Source: Aureimonas mangrovi (GTDB taxonomy: Bacteria; Pseudomonadota; Alphaproteobacteria; Rhizobiales; Rhizobiaceae). From it: a stretch of 64,000 bases of DNA. Shown here one piece after another: positions 51,582-60,787 of this stretch. The stretch's first letter is position 1. Each line of letters opens with the position of its first letter. The position numbers and the translations under genes were made by a program. The notes below the pieces were generated by a model. The model saw only the letters and a list, made by a program, of their open reading frames with translations. It was not told the origin of the DNA and searched no databases. The DNA is taken from positions 501,001-565,000 of the forward strand of contig NZ_CP059692.1 of the NCBI RefSeq assembly GCF_014058705.1, in the 5' to 3' direction.

Positions 51582-51798
51582 GGGGCTCCCCGCTTCTCAA
51601 TCTGGTGAAGAGTCGCGTTCGCTCGCCCATAGTGGGGCAAGTGCAACTGCGCCGAAGATAATTCGAAAGCCCTTTATGCGGCGTAAACACGAAGGGCGCG
51701 CCGGGCGTCTGCCGTCGAGGCAAGGCGGTGGCGGGGTCGAGGAACGCGTCGAAAAAGGCGAGAATTTGTCGTCGTCATGAAAGAGGGGAGGCGAAGCG

Positions 51799-52218
51799 TC
51801 AGTCTTCCTTAGCGTCTTCGTTAAGGGCGTGTCGCGCCTTCTCGTAGTGCTCCGGGCGGATGTCGCGCTGGACGGCGGTGAAGGCGGCGAGAAGCACGGC
51901 CGCGTCATCCGTGAAGCCGAGCCCCATCACGAAATCGGGAATGACGTCGAACGGCAGCACGAAGTAGGCGAGGGCCGCCAGAAGGACGCCCCGCGTGGCG
52001 GCCGGCGTCTTCCTGTCGATCGCACAATAGTAGGAGGCGACGACGTCCTGCGAGAAGGGGATGAAACGCGCGGCGCGCTTCATCGTCTTGAAGAAGGAGC
52101 GCCTGACCCGTTTCTCCTGTCCGTCGCGCTCCGCCTCGCTCGCCGGGCGCAGAATCTCGCCGATATGCTCGCGCTGCAGTTCCAAGGTCTGACGGCCTCC
52201 GCCCGATTTCATTGTCAT
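51799..52218 (-). CDS. YkvA family protein (DUF1232)
   Basis: This 139-residue protein has a basic N-terminal half and the DUF1232 core ALAYFVLPFDVIPDFVMGLGFTDDAAVL near residue 85, with the conserved P-x-D-x-I-P-D. One or two hydrophobic helices suggest membrane association. ATG 52218 is used; ATG 52212 is possible. Function in bacteria is unknown. The gap 51582-51798 before ialB shows no ORF or clear promoter to me. Confidence 0.85.
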   Translation of the reverse strand: MTMKSGGGRQTLELQREHIGEILRPASEAERDGQEKRVRRSFFKTMKRAARFIPFSQDVVASYYCAIDRKTPAATRGVLLAALAYFVLPFDVIPDFVMGLGFTDDAAVLLAAFTAVQRDIRPEHYEKARHALNEDAKED

Positions 52219-52284
52219 CGCGGAGAGATAGGCATCGGGCGGGGCGAGGGGAAGCCCGCGCCGCCCGAGCGTCGGGTGAGCCGG

Positions 52285-52881
52285 CTAACGGTGGAACGGG
52301 GCGTGGGCCGCCATCACCTCGTGCCGGGCCGCCCCTGTGCGGGGCGCCTCCACGAGTTCGAAGGCTTCCTCCATCAGGTACGGACCGCCGCCGACGGAAT
52401 CGCGCGAGGAGAAGAGGCAGAAGCGGGTGACGGTGAAGGGCTGCGTGGCGAAGCCGCCGCGGGAGGAGAGGTAATGCGCCACCTCCTCGGCCTTGGCGCT
52501 GCGCAGACGGGCCAGCGTGACGTGCGGCACGAACTTGCGGGCATCCGGCGCCAGGCCGACGCGGCGCAGCGCCCGATCGACATCGCCCTGAAGCGCGTCG
52601 AGTTCGGGCGAGGGTGTGACCCCGGCATAGATCGAATGCGGCTTCTTGGAGCCGAAGGCGCCGAGACCGCGAAGGGCGATGCGAAAGGCGGGCCGCTGGA
52701 TCCGGTCGAGCGCGGCGACGGCCTCGTCGGCCGTGCGGGCGTCGATATCGCCGAGAAAGCGGAGCGTGAGGTGGAAATTCTCCGGGTCGATCCAGCGCGC
52801 GCCCGGCAGGCCGCCGCGCAGGAGTGAGAGGGACAATGCGGAGTCGCGGGCGATCTCGATGGCGGTGAACAGGCGTGGCAT
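52285..52881 (-). CDS. thpR: RNA 2',3'-cyclic phosphodiesterase
   Basis: This 198-residue 2H phosphoesterase has the two catalytic tetrapeptides His37-Leu-Thr-Leu (NFHLTLRFLG) and His120-Val-Thr-Leu (VPHVTLARLR). It opens with RLFTAIEIARD, the usual ThpR start. It hydrolyses 2',3'-cyclic RNA ends and can also ligate certain tRNA halves in vitro. ATG 52881 is the start where homology begins; the upstream in-frame sequence is unrelated. It is divergent from an acetyltransferase gene. Confidence 0.92.
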   Translation of the reverse strand: MPRLFTAIEIARDSALSLSLLRGGLPGARWIDPENFHLTLRFLGDIDARTADEAVAALDRIQRPAFRIALRGLGAFGSKKPHSIYAGVTPSPELDALQGDVDRALRRVGLAPDARKFVPHVTLARLRSAKAEEVAHYLSSRGGFATQPFTVTRFCLFSSRDSVGGGPYLMEEAFELVEAPRTGAARHEVMAAHAPFHR

Positions 52882-53056
52882 GGCAGGCCCTTTCGCGGCA
52901 TATGGAACTTCGCGCGAATCAGAGAATCCCACCGCATCGGCCCGACTGCAAGGCTGCATGGCTGCAATGCACAAGCGGCGATGGTGCGCCGCCGTGTGGA
53001 GGCTTATCTGACAGGAGGCGAGGGAGGCGCCGGTCGACACCAGACGAGCCCTCTTC

Positions 53057-53644
53057 ATGACTCGCTTCGCCCAACCCGCAGAATTCCAGATCGCCGAGCC
53101 GGTGGCCCTGCCGTCCGGCCGCTGCGAAGGAATGCGGCGCCTGCGCACTTCGGACACCGCAGCTTTTCGCGATCATCTCCTGCGCCTGGACGCGCGAGGG
53201 CGCAGGCTGCGCTTCGGCTCGCCGGTCAACGACGCCTTCATCGAACGTTATGCCGCCGACGCGCTGACGGACGAGGGCTGCATCATCGGCCTTTTCAGCG
53301 ACGGCATCCTGCGTGGGGCGGCCGAGCTCTGCGGGCTGGGACGCGACGGTGCAAAGGCCGAAGCGGCCTTCTCGCTCGAGGCCGATCTGCGCGGGCGGGG
53401 GCTCGGCAGCAGGCTCTTCGAGGAAATCCTCGCCGAGGCGCGCCGGGCTGGCATCCGTTCGCTCGCGGTGCACTTCCTTCGCGAGAACGTCGCGATGCGC
53501 AAGATCGTCGCCCGCCATTCGCCGAAGCTCGAGATCGAGGGCGCGGAAGTGACGGCGACGATCAGGCTCGACATGGCCGACCGCCTGGCACCGCTGCGCC
53601 CCCTCGGTTCTCCCGCGCCCGTCAGCCTTCCCGAGCCTGCCTGA
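53057..53644 (+). CDS. GNAT family N-acetyltransferase
   Basis: This 195-residue acetyltransferase has an N-terminal segment of about 25 residues before the GNAT fold. MRRLRTSDTAAFRDHLLRLD begins the domain. AAFSLEADLRGRGLGSRLFEEIL near residue 105 contains the acetyl-CoA loop R-G-x-G-L-G, and ENVAMRKIVARHSPKLEIEG near 143 is the last motif. It resembles GNATs fused to or paired with acyl-CoA synthetase in protein-lysine acetylation, but that is only a possibility. The last 23 bases overlap the convergent esterase gene. Confidence 0.85.
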   Translation: MTRFAQPAEFQIAEPVALPSGRCEGMRRLRTSDTAAFRDHLLRLDARGRRLRFGSPVNDAFIERYAADALTDEGCIIGLFSDGILRGAAELCGLGRDGAKAEAAFSLEADLRGRGLGSRLFEEILAEARRAGIRSLAVHFLRENVAMRKIVARHSPKLEIEGAEVTATIRLDMADRLAPLRPLGSPAPVSLPEPA

Positions 53645-54275
53645 GCGCCTCCAGGCGCTCGATCAGGAACGGGGCGAAGCGCTCCACGATCACGTCGATA
53701 CCGTCCGCATTCGGATGCATGCCGTCTTCGAGGTTGAGCGAGGCGTCCGCCGCGACGCCGTCGAGGAAGAACGGGTAGAGCGCCACTCCGTGCCGTTCGG
53801 CGACCGCCTCGTAGACAGGGTTGAAGTCGCGCGCGTAGTCGCCGCCCATGTTCGGCGGCGCGATCATCCCTGCCAGCACAACTTCCGTATCGCCGCGCGC
53901 GGAGAGCCGCGTCAGGATCTCGTCGAGATTGCGCTCGGTCACCTGCGCCGATACGCCGCGTAGCGCATCGTTGGCGCCGAGTTCCACGATCACGAGGTCG
54001 GCGCTTTCGGGTACCGACCAGTCGAGCCGGGCGAGCCCGGCCGAGGTCGTGTCGCCGGACACGCCCGCGTTCACCACATCGACGTCGTAGCCGCGCTCGC
54101 TCAAGGCGACCTGCAGCTTCTCGGGAAAGCTCTCGCCCGGCGCGAGACCGTAGCCGGCGACGAGGCTGTCGCCGAAGGCGACGACCTGCAGCCGCTCCTG
54201 CGCATGGGCCTGCACGGCGAGTGTGCCCGTCACGAAGGCGAGAACGAGGGCGGAGGGCAGTTGGAAGCGCGGCAT
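53622..54275 (-). CDS. SGNH/GDSL arylesterase (TesA type)
   Basis: This 217-residue exported hydrolase has a signal peptide (MPRFQLPSALVLAFVTGTLAVQAHA) and the SGNH blocks: Ser37 in VVAFGDSLVAGYG, Gly in GVSGDTTSAGLARL, Asn in ELGANDALRG and Asp-x-x-His in DGMHPNADG near the C-terminus. It matches TesA/arylesterase proteins that cleave short esters and thioesters in the periplasm. ATG 54275 is chosen because the signal peptide starts there. Divergent to it is a LolD-like ATPase gene, the usual neighbour of tesA (ybbA) in proteobacteria. Confidence 0.93.
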   Translation of the reverse strand: MPRFQLPSALVLAFVTGTLAVQAHAQERLQVVAFGDSLVAGYGLAPGESFPEKLQVALSERGYDVDVVNAGVSGDTTSAGLARLDWSVPESADLVIVELGANDALRGVSAQVTERNLDEILTRLSARGDTEVVLAGMIAPPNMGGDYARDFNPVYEAVAERHGVALYPFFLDGVAADASLNLEDGMHPNADGIDVIVERFAPFLIERLEALRQAREG

Positions 54276-54379
54276 CACGGGTCCATATGTCGGCGTGCTG
54301 CGGCGCGAAATGCGCCGCGCTCTTTGGATCACGGCGGGCGAGAGCGCCCTTCGTGCATGAACATAGGAAGGCCAGCCGC

Positions 54380-55099
54380 TTGGAAGAACCTGCGATCCGG
54401 TTACGAAAGGTTCATCTGACGCTTGGCGAGGGGCGCAGCGCCGTCCATGTCCTGAAAGGGATCGACCTCACCGTGGCGCGGGGCGAATCCGTCGGCATCG
54501 TCGGGCCGTCCGGTTCGGGCAAGTCGACGCTGCTGATGGTTCTCGCCGGGCTCGAGCGGGCCGACGAAGGGCTCGTCGAGATCGCGGGGCAGTCCCTCGG
54601 GGGACTGAGCGAGGATCGGCTCGCCGCCTTCCGGGGCCGCCATGTCGGCATCGTCTTCCAGTCCTTCCACCTCATTCCGAACATGACGGCGCTCGAGAAC
54701 GTCGCGGTGCCGCTGGAACTCGCCGGCCACTCCGACGCCTTCGGCCGGGCGCGCGAGGAACTCGCCGCTGTCGGTCTTGCGCAGCGCGTCGAGCATTATC
54801 CCGGCTCGCTCTCGGGCGGCGAGCAGCAACGCGTGGCGCTCGCCCGCGCGCTGGCGCCCGAACCGGCGATCCTCATCGCCGACGAGCCGACCGGCAATCT
54901 CGACGCCGAGACCGGCCGGGTCATCGCGGACCTTCTCTTCTCCGAGAGCGAGCGGCGGGCGATGACGCTCGTGCTCGTCACGCACGATTCCGGGCTCGCC
55001 GCCCGCTGCTCGCGCGAGGTCGCGGTGCGCTCCGGCGAGATCCGTTCGGAACCGCAGGCCGCGCCCGCTCCGCACCTCGTCGCGGGAGCGGCGCAGTGA
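54380..55099 (+). CDS. ABC transporter ATP-binding protein, YbbA/LolD type
   Basis: This 239-residue ATPase pairs with the FtsX-like permease encoded next. Walker A is GPSGSGKST near residue 46, the MacB/LolD Q-loop is [20 protein letters not shown], the signature is [15 protein letters not shown] and Walker B is [13 protein letters not shown] chose TTG 54380 because AGGAAGG lies 9 bases upstream; GTG 54353 is an alternative. The stop overlaps the GTG of the permease (GTGA). The pair YbbA-YbbP next to tesA is a conserved arrangement, and a role in moving lipid or hydrophobic compounds from the inner membrane is suspected. Confidence 0.9.
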   Translation: MEEPAIRLRKVHLTLGEGRSAVHVLKGIDLTVARGESVGIVGPSGSGKSTLLMVLAGLERADEGLVEIAGQSLGGLSEDRLAAFRGRHVGIVFQSFHLIPNMTALENVAVPLELAGHSDAFGRAREELAAVGLAQRVEHYPGSLSGGEQQRVALARALAPEPAILIADEPTGNLDAETGRVIADLLFSESERRAMTLVLVTHDSGLAARCSREVAVRSGEIRSEPQAAPAPHLVAGAAQ

Positions 55100-57654
55100 C
55101 GGCGGACGATGGGCGCCCGGCGGGCAACCTGACGCTCGCCTGGCGCTTTGCGCTGCGCGAGATGCGCGGCGGCCTGAAGGGCTTCTACATCTTCCTCGCC
55201 TGCATCACGCTGGGCGTCGCCTCGATCGCCGCCGTCAACTCGGTGTCGCAAATGATGACGGAGGGCATCGCGCAGGAAGGTCGGGCGATCCTGGGCGGCG
55301 ATCTACGCTTCGGCCTGACGCAACGGCTCGCGAGCGAGGAGGAGCGCGCCTGGCTGGCGGAGCAGGGCGCGGTCTCGCAAAGCGCCGCGCTCCGCTCGAT
55401 GGCGCGCCTGCCCGATGCCAGCGACCAGGCGCTGACCGAGGTGAAGGCCGTCGATGGCGCCTATCCGCTGGTCGGCAGCGTCGAGACCGAGCCGTCCCTG
55501 CCGCTGGCGGAACTCCTGGCCGAGCGGGACGGGCGCTACGGCGCGGTGGCGGCGGCAGAGCTCTTCGCGCGGCTGAATCTCGACGTCGGCGATATCGTGC
55601 GCGTCGGGGACGCCGACATCGAGCTGCGCGCCGTCCTGACGCGCGAGCCGGACCTTCTGTCCGATGGCTTCGTCTTCGCGCCGCGCCTGATGATGTCGCT
55701 GGACGGGCTGACGGCGACCGATCTCGTGCAGCCCGGAAGCCTCGTCGGCCACATCTACAAGGTGGCGCTCTCCGACGCCGACGCCGACCCTGCGCAGGTG
55801 ATCGAAGCCGCTACCGAGCGCTTTCCCGATGCCGGCTGGTCGACGCGCACGGCCGACCGAGCAGCCCCCGCCCTTCAGCGCAATATCGAGCGCTTTTCGC
55901 AGTTCCTGACGCTCGTCGGCCTCACCGCGCTGATCGTCGGCGGCGTCGGCGTCGCCAATGCCGTCAACGCCTATCTCGATGCCAAGCGGCCCGTGATCGC
56001 GACCTTCAAGTCGCTCGGTGCCGGCGGCAATTTCGTCGTGGCGATCTACCTCATCCAGATCCTGATCCTGGCGGGCGTCGGCATCGCGGCCGGGCTTGTC
56101 CTCGGCGCGGTCGCGCCGTTCCTCACGGCCGGCTTCCTCGAAAGCGTCATCCCGGTCGCGGCGAATGCCTCGATCTACCCGATGGCGCTCCTCGTCGCTG
56201 CGCTGTTCGGGCTCCTGACCGCGCTCGCCTTTGCACTTCTGCCGCTCGGGCGCACGCGCGACGTGGCCGCGACGGCGCTCTTCCGGCAGGGCGGCAGCGC
56301 CGCGCGCCAGCGCATTCGCTGGACCTATGCCGGCATGGCGGCCGTTCTCGCGCTCCTCGTCGCCGGGCTGGCGCTGTTCATCGCGAGCGACCGCTTCGTC
56401 GCCTGGGTCTTCCTCGCGGCCACAGCCTGCGCCTTCGTGATCCTGCGCGCTGTCGCCTTCGCCGTCCAGAAGATCGCCGCGCGGGCTCCGCGCGTGCGCT
56501 CGACGCCGCTGCGCCTCGCCATCGGCAACATCCATCGCCCCGGCGCGCTCACGGCCTCCGTGGTCCTCTCGCTCGGGCTGGGGCTCACGCTTCTCGTCAC
56601 CCTAGCCACGATCGACAACGACCTTCGGCGGGAGATCGGCACGTCGATCGCGGCGCGCGCACCGAACTTCTTCTTCGTCGACATCCAGAATGCCGAGATC
56701 GAACCCTTCGCTGAGCGCATCGCGGAGCTTTCGCCCGGCAGCGAGTTGCAGTCCGTGCCGATGCTGCGCGGGCGCATCACGGCACTGAACGGCACGGACG
56801 TGCGCGAACTCGAGGTGCCGCCGGAAGGCGCCTGGGTGCTGCGCGGCGATCGCGGCATCACCTACGATGCGTCGGTGCCGGCCAACTCCACCGTGACCGA
56901 GGGAGAATGGTGGCCGGCCGACTATGCCGGCGAGCCGCTCGTTTCCTTCGCCGCGCAGGAGGCGGGCGAACTCGGCCTTTCGGTCGGCGACACGGTCACG
57001 GTCAACGTCCTTGGACGATCAATCACCGCGCGGATCGCCAATCTGCGCTCGGTCGAGTGGGAGTCCATGTCGATCAACTTCGTGATGGTGTTCTCGCCGA
57101 ACACCTTTGCCGGCGCGCCGCATGCCTGGCTCGCGACCCTGCAGATGGGCACGGACGACTTCGAGGCGGAACGCGCCGTCCTGACCGGCATCACGCAGGA
57201 CTTTCCGTCCGTGACGAGCGTGCGCGTTCGCGAGGCGCTGGACGCGGTGAACGATCTCGTCGCCCAGCTCGCGCTCGCCATCCGCGCGGCGGCGGCGGTG
57301 GCTGTCGTGGCCTCGGTGCTCGTCCTGTCGGGGGCGCTTGCGGCCGGCAACCGGGGACGCATCCACGACGCGGTCGTCCTGAAGACGCTTGGGGCCACGC
57401 GTTCGACGCTGATCCGGGCCTACGCGACGGAATATGCGCTTCTCGGCGCGGCGACGGCGGTCTTCGCCATCGCCGCCGGAGCGCTCGCGGCCTGGTTCGT
57501 CGTCTCGCGCATCATGCAGCTGCCCTACCATTTCGATCCGATGGTGGCGCTGACGACGCTCGTCGTCTCGCTCGTGCTGACGATCGGCTTCGGGCTCGCC
57601 GGCACCTGGCGCATCCTCGGGCAGAAGGCTGCTCCCGTGCTGCGGGAGTTGTAG
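55096..57654 (+). CDS. FtsX-like ABC permease, YbbP type
   Basis: This 852-residue protein has one N-terminal helix near 22-42, a large periplasmic domain, then two blocks of FtsX helices (about 270-410 and 725-840) with further helices in the middle (410-455). LVGLTALIVGGVGVANAVNAYLDAKRPVIATFKSLGA near residue 272 is the FtsX motif, and it recurs as NRGRIHDAVVLKTLGATRSTLIRAY near 750. This is the YbbP architecture of the ABC exporter group that includes MacB and LolCE. Start GTG 55096 is coupled to the ATPase gene. No U-rich terminator follows; only a weak hairpin is seen at 57666-57686. Confidence 0.9.
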   Translation: MTADDGRPAGNLTLAWRFALREMRGGLKGFYIFLACITLGVASIAAVNSVSQMMTEGIAQEGRAILGGDLRFGLTQRLASEEERAWLAEQGAVSQSAALRSMARLPDASDQALTEVKAVDGAYPLVGSVETEPSLPLAELLAERDGRYGAVAAAELFARLNLDVGDIVRVGDADIELRAVLTREPDLLSDGFVFAPRLMMSLDGLTATDLVQPGSLVGHIYKVALSDADADPAQVIEAATERFPDAGWSTRTADRAAPALQRNIERFSQFLTLVGLTALIVGGVGVANAVNAYLDAKRPVIATFKSLGAGGNFVVAIYLIQILILAGVGIAAGLVLGAVAPFLTAGFLESVIPVAANASIYPMALLVAALFGLLTALAFALLPLGRTRDVAATALFRQGGSAARQRIRWTYAGMAAVLALLVAGLALFIASDRFVAWVFLAATACAFVILRAVAFAVQKIAARAPRVRSTPLRLAIGNIHRPGALTASVVLSLGLGLTLLVTLATIDNDLRREIGTSIAARAPNFFFVDIQNAEIEPFAERIAELSPGSELQSVPMLRGRITALNGTDVRELEVPPEGAWVLRGDRGITYDASVPANSTVTEGEWWPADYAGEPLVSFAAQEAGELGLSVGDTVTVNVLGRSITARIANLRSVEWESMSINFVMVFSPNTFAGAPHAWLATLQMGTDDFEAERAVLTGITQDFPSVTSVRVREALDAVNDLVAQLALAIRAAAAVAVVASVLVLSGALAAGNRGRIHDAVVLKTLGATRSTLIRAYATEYALLGAATAVFAIAAGALAAWFVVSRIMQLPYHFDPMVALTTLVVSLVLTIGFGLAGTWRILGQKAAPVLREL

Positions 57655-57883
57655 TTCTGCAGCCGCGCACCAGATTAACCGGTGCGGACGCAGAATAACG
57701 GAAATTTAATTGCGGGCTCCGTGAATCCTCGCATGTGCTCGCCTTCGCCTCTTGTGTCGGAAGCCAAGCTTTCGCATATTTCACCTCAGGCATGCTGGGC
57801 GTCCCGCCAGCGGCGCCTCGGCGCGCTCGTCAGTGAATGCGGTGCCGACACCGGACGGGACACGCAGAAAGGGAACCATAACT

Positions 57884-58663
57884 ATGGCTGACTATCGCAA
57901 TTACGGGGCTGGTGTCCCGAGTGCCGGTAGCCGCGCGGATGCGAGCATCGACCAGGGGCTGCGCAGCTACATGCTGTCGGTCTACAACTACATGGCCGCC
58001 GGCCTCGCCATCACCGGCGTCGCGGCCTACGGCCTGTTCATGCTGGCGACCTCGACCACGCCGGTCGACGGTGGCGCTCAGGTCCGTCCGGACCTGTGGC
58101 TGACGCCGCTCGGCATCACGGTCTTCACCTCGCCGCTTCGCTGGGTACTGATGCTGGCACCGCTGGCTCTGGTGTTCTTCCTCTCATTCCGCGTCCATAA
58201 GATGAGCCTTGGGGCGGCGCAGGCGACCTTCTGGAGCTATGCGGCCCTCGTCGGTCTCTCGCTCTCGACGATCTTCCTTGTCTTCACGCAGGAATCCATC
58301 GTTCAGGTCTTCTTCGTGACGGCCGCGTCCTTCGGCGCCCTGTCGCTCTTCGGTTACACGACCAAGCGCGACATCTCCGGCTGGGGCTCGTTCCTGTTCA
58401 TGGGCCTGATCGGCATCATCCTCGCGATGATCGTCAACATCTTCCTGCAATCGTCCGCGCTCGGCTTTGCCGTCTCGGCGATCGGCGTCCTCGTCTTCGC
58501 AGGCCTCACGGCCTACGACACGCAGCGCATCAAGGAGATGTACTACGAGGGCGACGGTGCTCTGGTGATGGGCCGCAAGGCGCTGATGGGCGCGTTGTCG
58601 CTCTACCTGAACTTCATCAACATGTTCATGTTCCTGCTGCAGCTCTTCGGCAATCGCGAGTAG
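57884..58663 (+). CDS. BAX inhibitor-1 family membrane protein
   Basis: This 259-residue protein has seven predicted transmembrane helices, starting with YNYMAAGLAITGVAAYGLFML near residue 37 and ending in FINMFMFLLQLFGNRE. GFAVSAIGVLVFAGLTAYDTQRIKEMY near 190 has the family motif with the two acidic residues thought to gate proton or calcium passage. The family (YccA/YbhL type in bacteria) behaves as a pH-sensitive leak channel in structural work. ATG 57884 is preceded by AAAGGGA. A strong terminator follows. Confidence 0.92.
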   Translation: MADYRNYGAGVPSAGSRADASIDQGLRSYMLSVYNYMAAGLAITGVAAYGLFMLATSTTPVDGGAQVRPDLWLTPLGITVFTSPLRWVLMLAPLALVFFLSFRVHKMSLGAAQATFWSYAALVGLSLSTIFLVFTQESIVQVFFVTAASFGALSLFGYTTKRDISGWGSFLFMGLIGIILAMIVNIFLQSSALGFAVSAIGVLVFAGLTAYDTQRIKEMYYEGDGALVMGRKALMGALSLYLNFINMFMFLLQLFGNRE

Positions 58664-58687
58664 TTTGCAGCGTAGCGACCTCGGACT

Positions 58688-58712
58688 GGGCGGCTTTCGG
58701 GCCGCCCTTTTT
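58688..58712 (+). terminator. rho-independent terminator after the BAX inhibitor-1 gene
   Basis: GGGCGGC (58688-58694) pairs with GCCGCCC (58701-58707) around a 6-base loop and is followed at once by TTTTT. It is 24 bases after the stop codon. Confidence 0.88.
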
Positions 58713-58802
58713 GTATCCGCGCGGCCGCGAACGCCTCGCAAATGCATTGTGAGCGGGCGGAGCGACCGTTAAGGACGGGGGGCATTCCGACAGGACATCC
58801 CG

Positions 58803-59360
58803 ATGAGCGCCATCGCCCTTCGCCCCGCCGCCGCCAGCGACATTCCCGCCATCCAGACGATCTATTCGCACGCTGTCCTCAACGGCACCGCGACCTTCGA
58901 GCTGACGCCGCCGGACGAAGCGGAGATGATCGCCCGGTTCGAAACGCTGACGCGGCAATCCTATCCCTACGTCGTCGCCTGCGATGGGGATGGTTCAATC
59001 CTCGGCTATGCCTATGCCGGCCCGTTCCGGGCGCGCCCGGCCTATCGCTGGGCGGTGGAGGACTCGATCTACATCGCCCCTCAAGCGCAGGGGCGCGGTG
59101 TCGGCGGGCTCCTCGTCGCGCGACTCCTCGAGCTGTGCGAAGCAGCGGGCTTCCGCCAGATGATCGCGGTGATTGGCGGCTCGGACCACATGCCATCCAT
59201 CCGTCTCCACGAGCGCTTCGGCTTCCGCGAGATCGGCATCTTTCAGGCTTCCGGCTTCAAGTTCGGCCGCTGGATCGACACCCTTCTGATGCAGAAGCCT
59301 CTCGGCGAGGGCAACACCACGCTCCCCGACGAGAAAACCTACCCCGGAACGCTCCTCTGA
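58803..59360 (+). CDS. GNAT N-acetyltransferase, phosphinothricin/methionine-derivative acetyltransferase type
   Basis: This 185-residue enzyme resembles the Pat/MnaT (YncA) group. It starts AIALRPAAASDIPAIQTIYSHAVLNGTATFEL. ILGYAYAGPFRARPAYRWAVEDSIYIAPQAQGRGVGGLLV near residues 60-100 contains the substrate strand and the acetyl-CoA loop Q-G-R-G-V-G, and IRLHERFGFREIGIF is near 138. The group acetylates phosphinothricin, methionine sulfoximine/sulfone or N-terminal amino groups. The natural substrate here is unknown. ATG 58803 follows AGGACA. Confidence 0.88.
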   Translation: MSAIALRPAAASDIPAIQTIYSHAVLNGTATFELTPPDEAEMIARFETLTRQSYPYVVACDGDGSILGYAYAGPFRARPAYRWAVEDSIYIAPQAQGRGVGGLLVARLLELCEAAGFRQMIAVIGGSDHMPSIRLHERFGFREIGIFQASGFKFGRWIDTLLMQKPLGEGNTTLPDEKTYPGTLL

Positions 59361-59432
59361 ACCGCGGCCCTCGCGCGCAAGCGGCGGGCGCCTATTCCAC
59401 GATCTCGACGAAAAGCCCGAGCCCAAAGCCCC

Positions 59433-60722
59433 ATGGACTTCGCAACCTTCATCTCGATCGCCGGCATCATCGTGCTGCTCGTCCTCTCCGCGCTCTTTTC
59501 GGGCAGCGAGACGGCCTTCACGGCCGCCAGCAACGCCTTCATTTCGCGCCGCGCCAAGGAGGGCAGCACCAACGCCAAACGCCTCGCGCGGCTGCGGGAC
59601 GATAAGGATCGCTTCATCGCGGCAATCCTCGTCGGCAACAATTTCGTCAACACCACCGCGACGGCGCTGGCCTCGGGCCTTCTGATCGGCTGGTTCGGTG
59701 AGCAGGGCGTCGTCTACGCCTCGCTCGTGATGACCGTCGTCCTCGTTATTTTCGCCGAGGTCCTGCCCAAGACCTACGCGATCCAGCGCGCCGACGAGAC
59801 CGCGCTGCGCGCCGCCCCGATCCTGACGCTGACGATGCGCCTCGTCGGGCCGATCGGCGCGGCGGTGAACTGGCTCCTGCGCATCATCTTCCGCCTCTTC
59901 GGTATCCAGCCCGCGACCGCGAGGGCCGGCCAGACGGAGGAGGAGCTGCAGGGCCTCATCGATATCTACGGCACCGACGAGATCGCCGAGGCGCGCGCCG
60001 TCGCCATCGAGGAGCGCCAGATGCTGCGCGGCGTCCTCGCCCTCGACGACATGACGCTCGACGAAGTGATGACACAGCGCAGCCGCATTATCGGCCTGCC
60101 CGAGAACGGGAGCCCGCGCGAGCTTCTGTCGATCCTGTCGAAGTCCCGTCATTCGCGCATGCCGATCTGGGCGGGTGGCGACGAGGTGGCGGGCATCGTC
60201 GACGCGCGTGCGGCGCTTCGCGCGCTGGAGGCCGCAGACTGGGACAGCGAGCGCATCGACCTCAAGGCGAGCGCGATGGAGGTCGTCTATGTGCCCGAGA
60301 CGCGTTCGCTCCGCGAACAGCTCCATTCCTTCCGTTTGACGCCGAACAAGATGGCGCTCGTCGTTGATGAATACGGCGCGTTGACAGGCCTCGTGACGCT
60401 CGACGACATCCTCGAGGTCGTCGTGGGGCAGATCGCGGAGCGCGGCGAGCAGATCATCGGCGATCCGGACGACAGCGGCGTCGTCGTGGTGCGTGGCGAT
60501 ACGCGCCTGCGCGAGATCAACCGTGCGCTCGGATGGGACCTTCCGCAGGAGGAAACCTCCACGATCGGCGGCCTCGCTGTGCGACGCGAAAAGGGGCTGC
60601 CGGCGGTCGGCGGCCGGATCGAGATCGGCGATTACGTCCTGACGATCCTCGAGCGCCACGGACTGCGCATCGACAGCATCGAAATTCGTCGAACCCGCCC
60701 GCGCGAAGACGCCGAGGCCTGA
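59433..60722 (+). CDS. CNNM/CorC-HlyC family transporter
   Basis: This 429-residue inner-membrane protein has a CNNM domain of about four helices, with LSALFSGSETAFTAASNAFI near residue 19 and GNNFVNTTATALASG near 70. A CBS pair follows (about 205-330, NKMALVVDEYGALTGLVTLDDILEV in its second half) and then a C-terminal CorC_HlyC domain ending VLTILERHGLRIDSIEIRR. Bacterial relatives export magnesium or cobalt with sodium; the name haemolysin is historical and does not imply toxicity. ATG 59433 is the first start of the domain. Paired hairpins lie after the stop. Confidence 0.91.
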   Translation: MDFATFISIAGIIVLLVLSALFSGSETAFTAASNAFISRRAKEGSTNAKRLARLRDDKDRFIAAILVGNNFVNTTATALASGLLIGWFGEQGVVYASLVMTVVLVIFAEVLPKTYAIQRADETALRAAPILTLTMRLVGPIGAAVNWLLRIIFRLFGIQPATARAGQTEEELQGLIDIYGTDEIAEARAVAIEERQMLRGVLALDDMTLDEVMTQRSRIIGLPENGSPRELLSILSKSRHSRMPIWAGGDEVAGIVDARAALRALEAADWDSERIDLKASAMEVVYVPETRSLREQLHSFRLTPNKMALVVDEYGALTGLVTLDDILEVVVGQIAERGEQIIGDPDDSGVVVVRGDTRLREINRALGWDLPQEETSTIGGLAVRREKGLPAVGGRIEIGDYVLTILERHGLRIDSIEIRRTRPREDAEA

Positions 60723-60749
60723 CATCGCGCAAGCAGGGTCCTTCGCATC

Positions 60750-60787
60750 CGGCCTCCCTGGCCGGAACGGATCGATTCCGATCCGTC
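60750..60787. terminator. two adjacent hairpins between convergent corC-like and DUF2794 genes
   Basis: CCGGCC-N5-GGCCGG (60750-60766) is followed directly by ACGGATCG-N4-CGATCCGT (60768-60787). The second overlaps the stop codon of the minus-strand gene. Neither has a U-tract, so they may act together as a bidirectional end. Confidence 0.5.

Noticed and set aside
57666-57686. CGCACC-N9-GGTGCG as a terminator of the YbbP gene
   Set aside because: Six base pairs and no U-tract; could be chance in GC-rich sequence.
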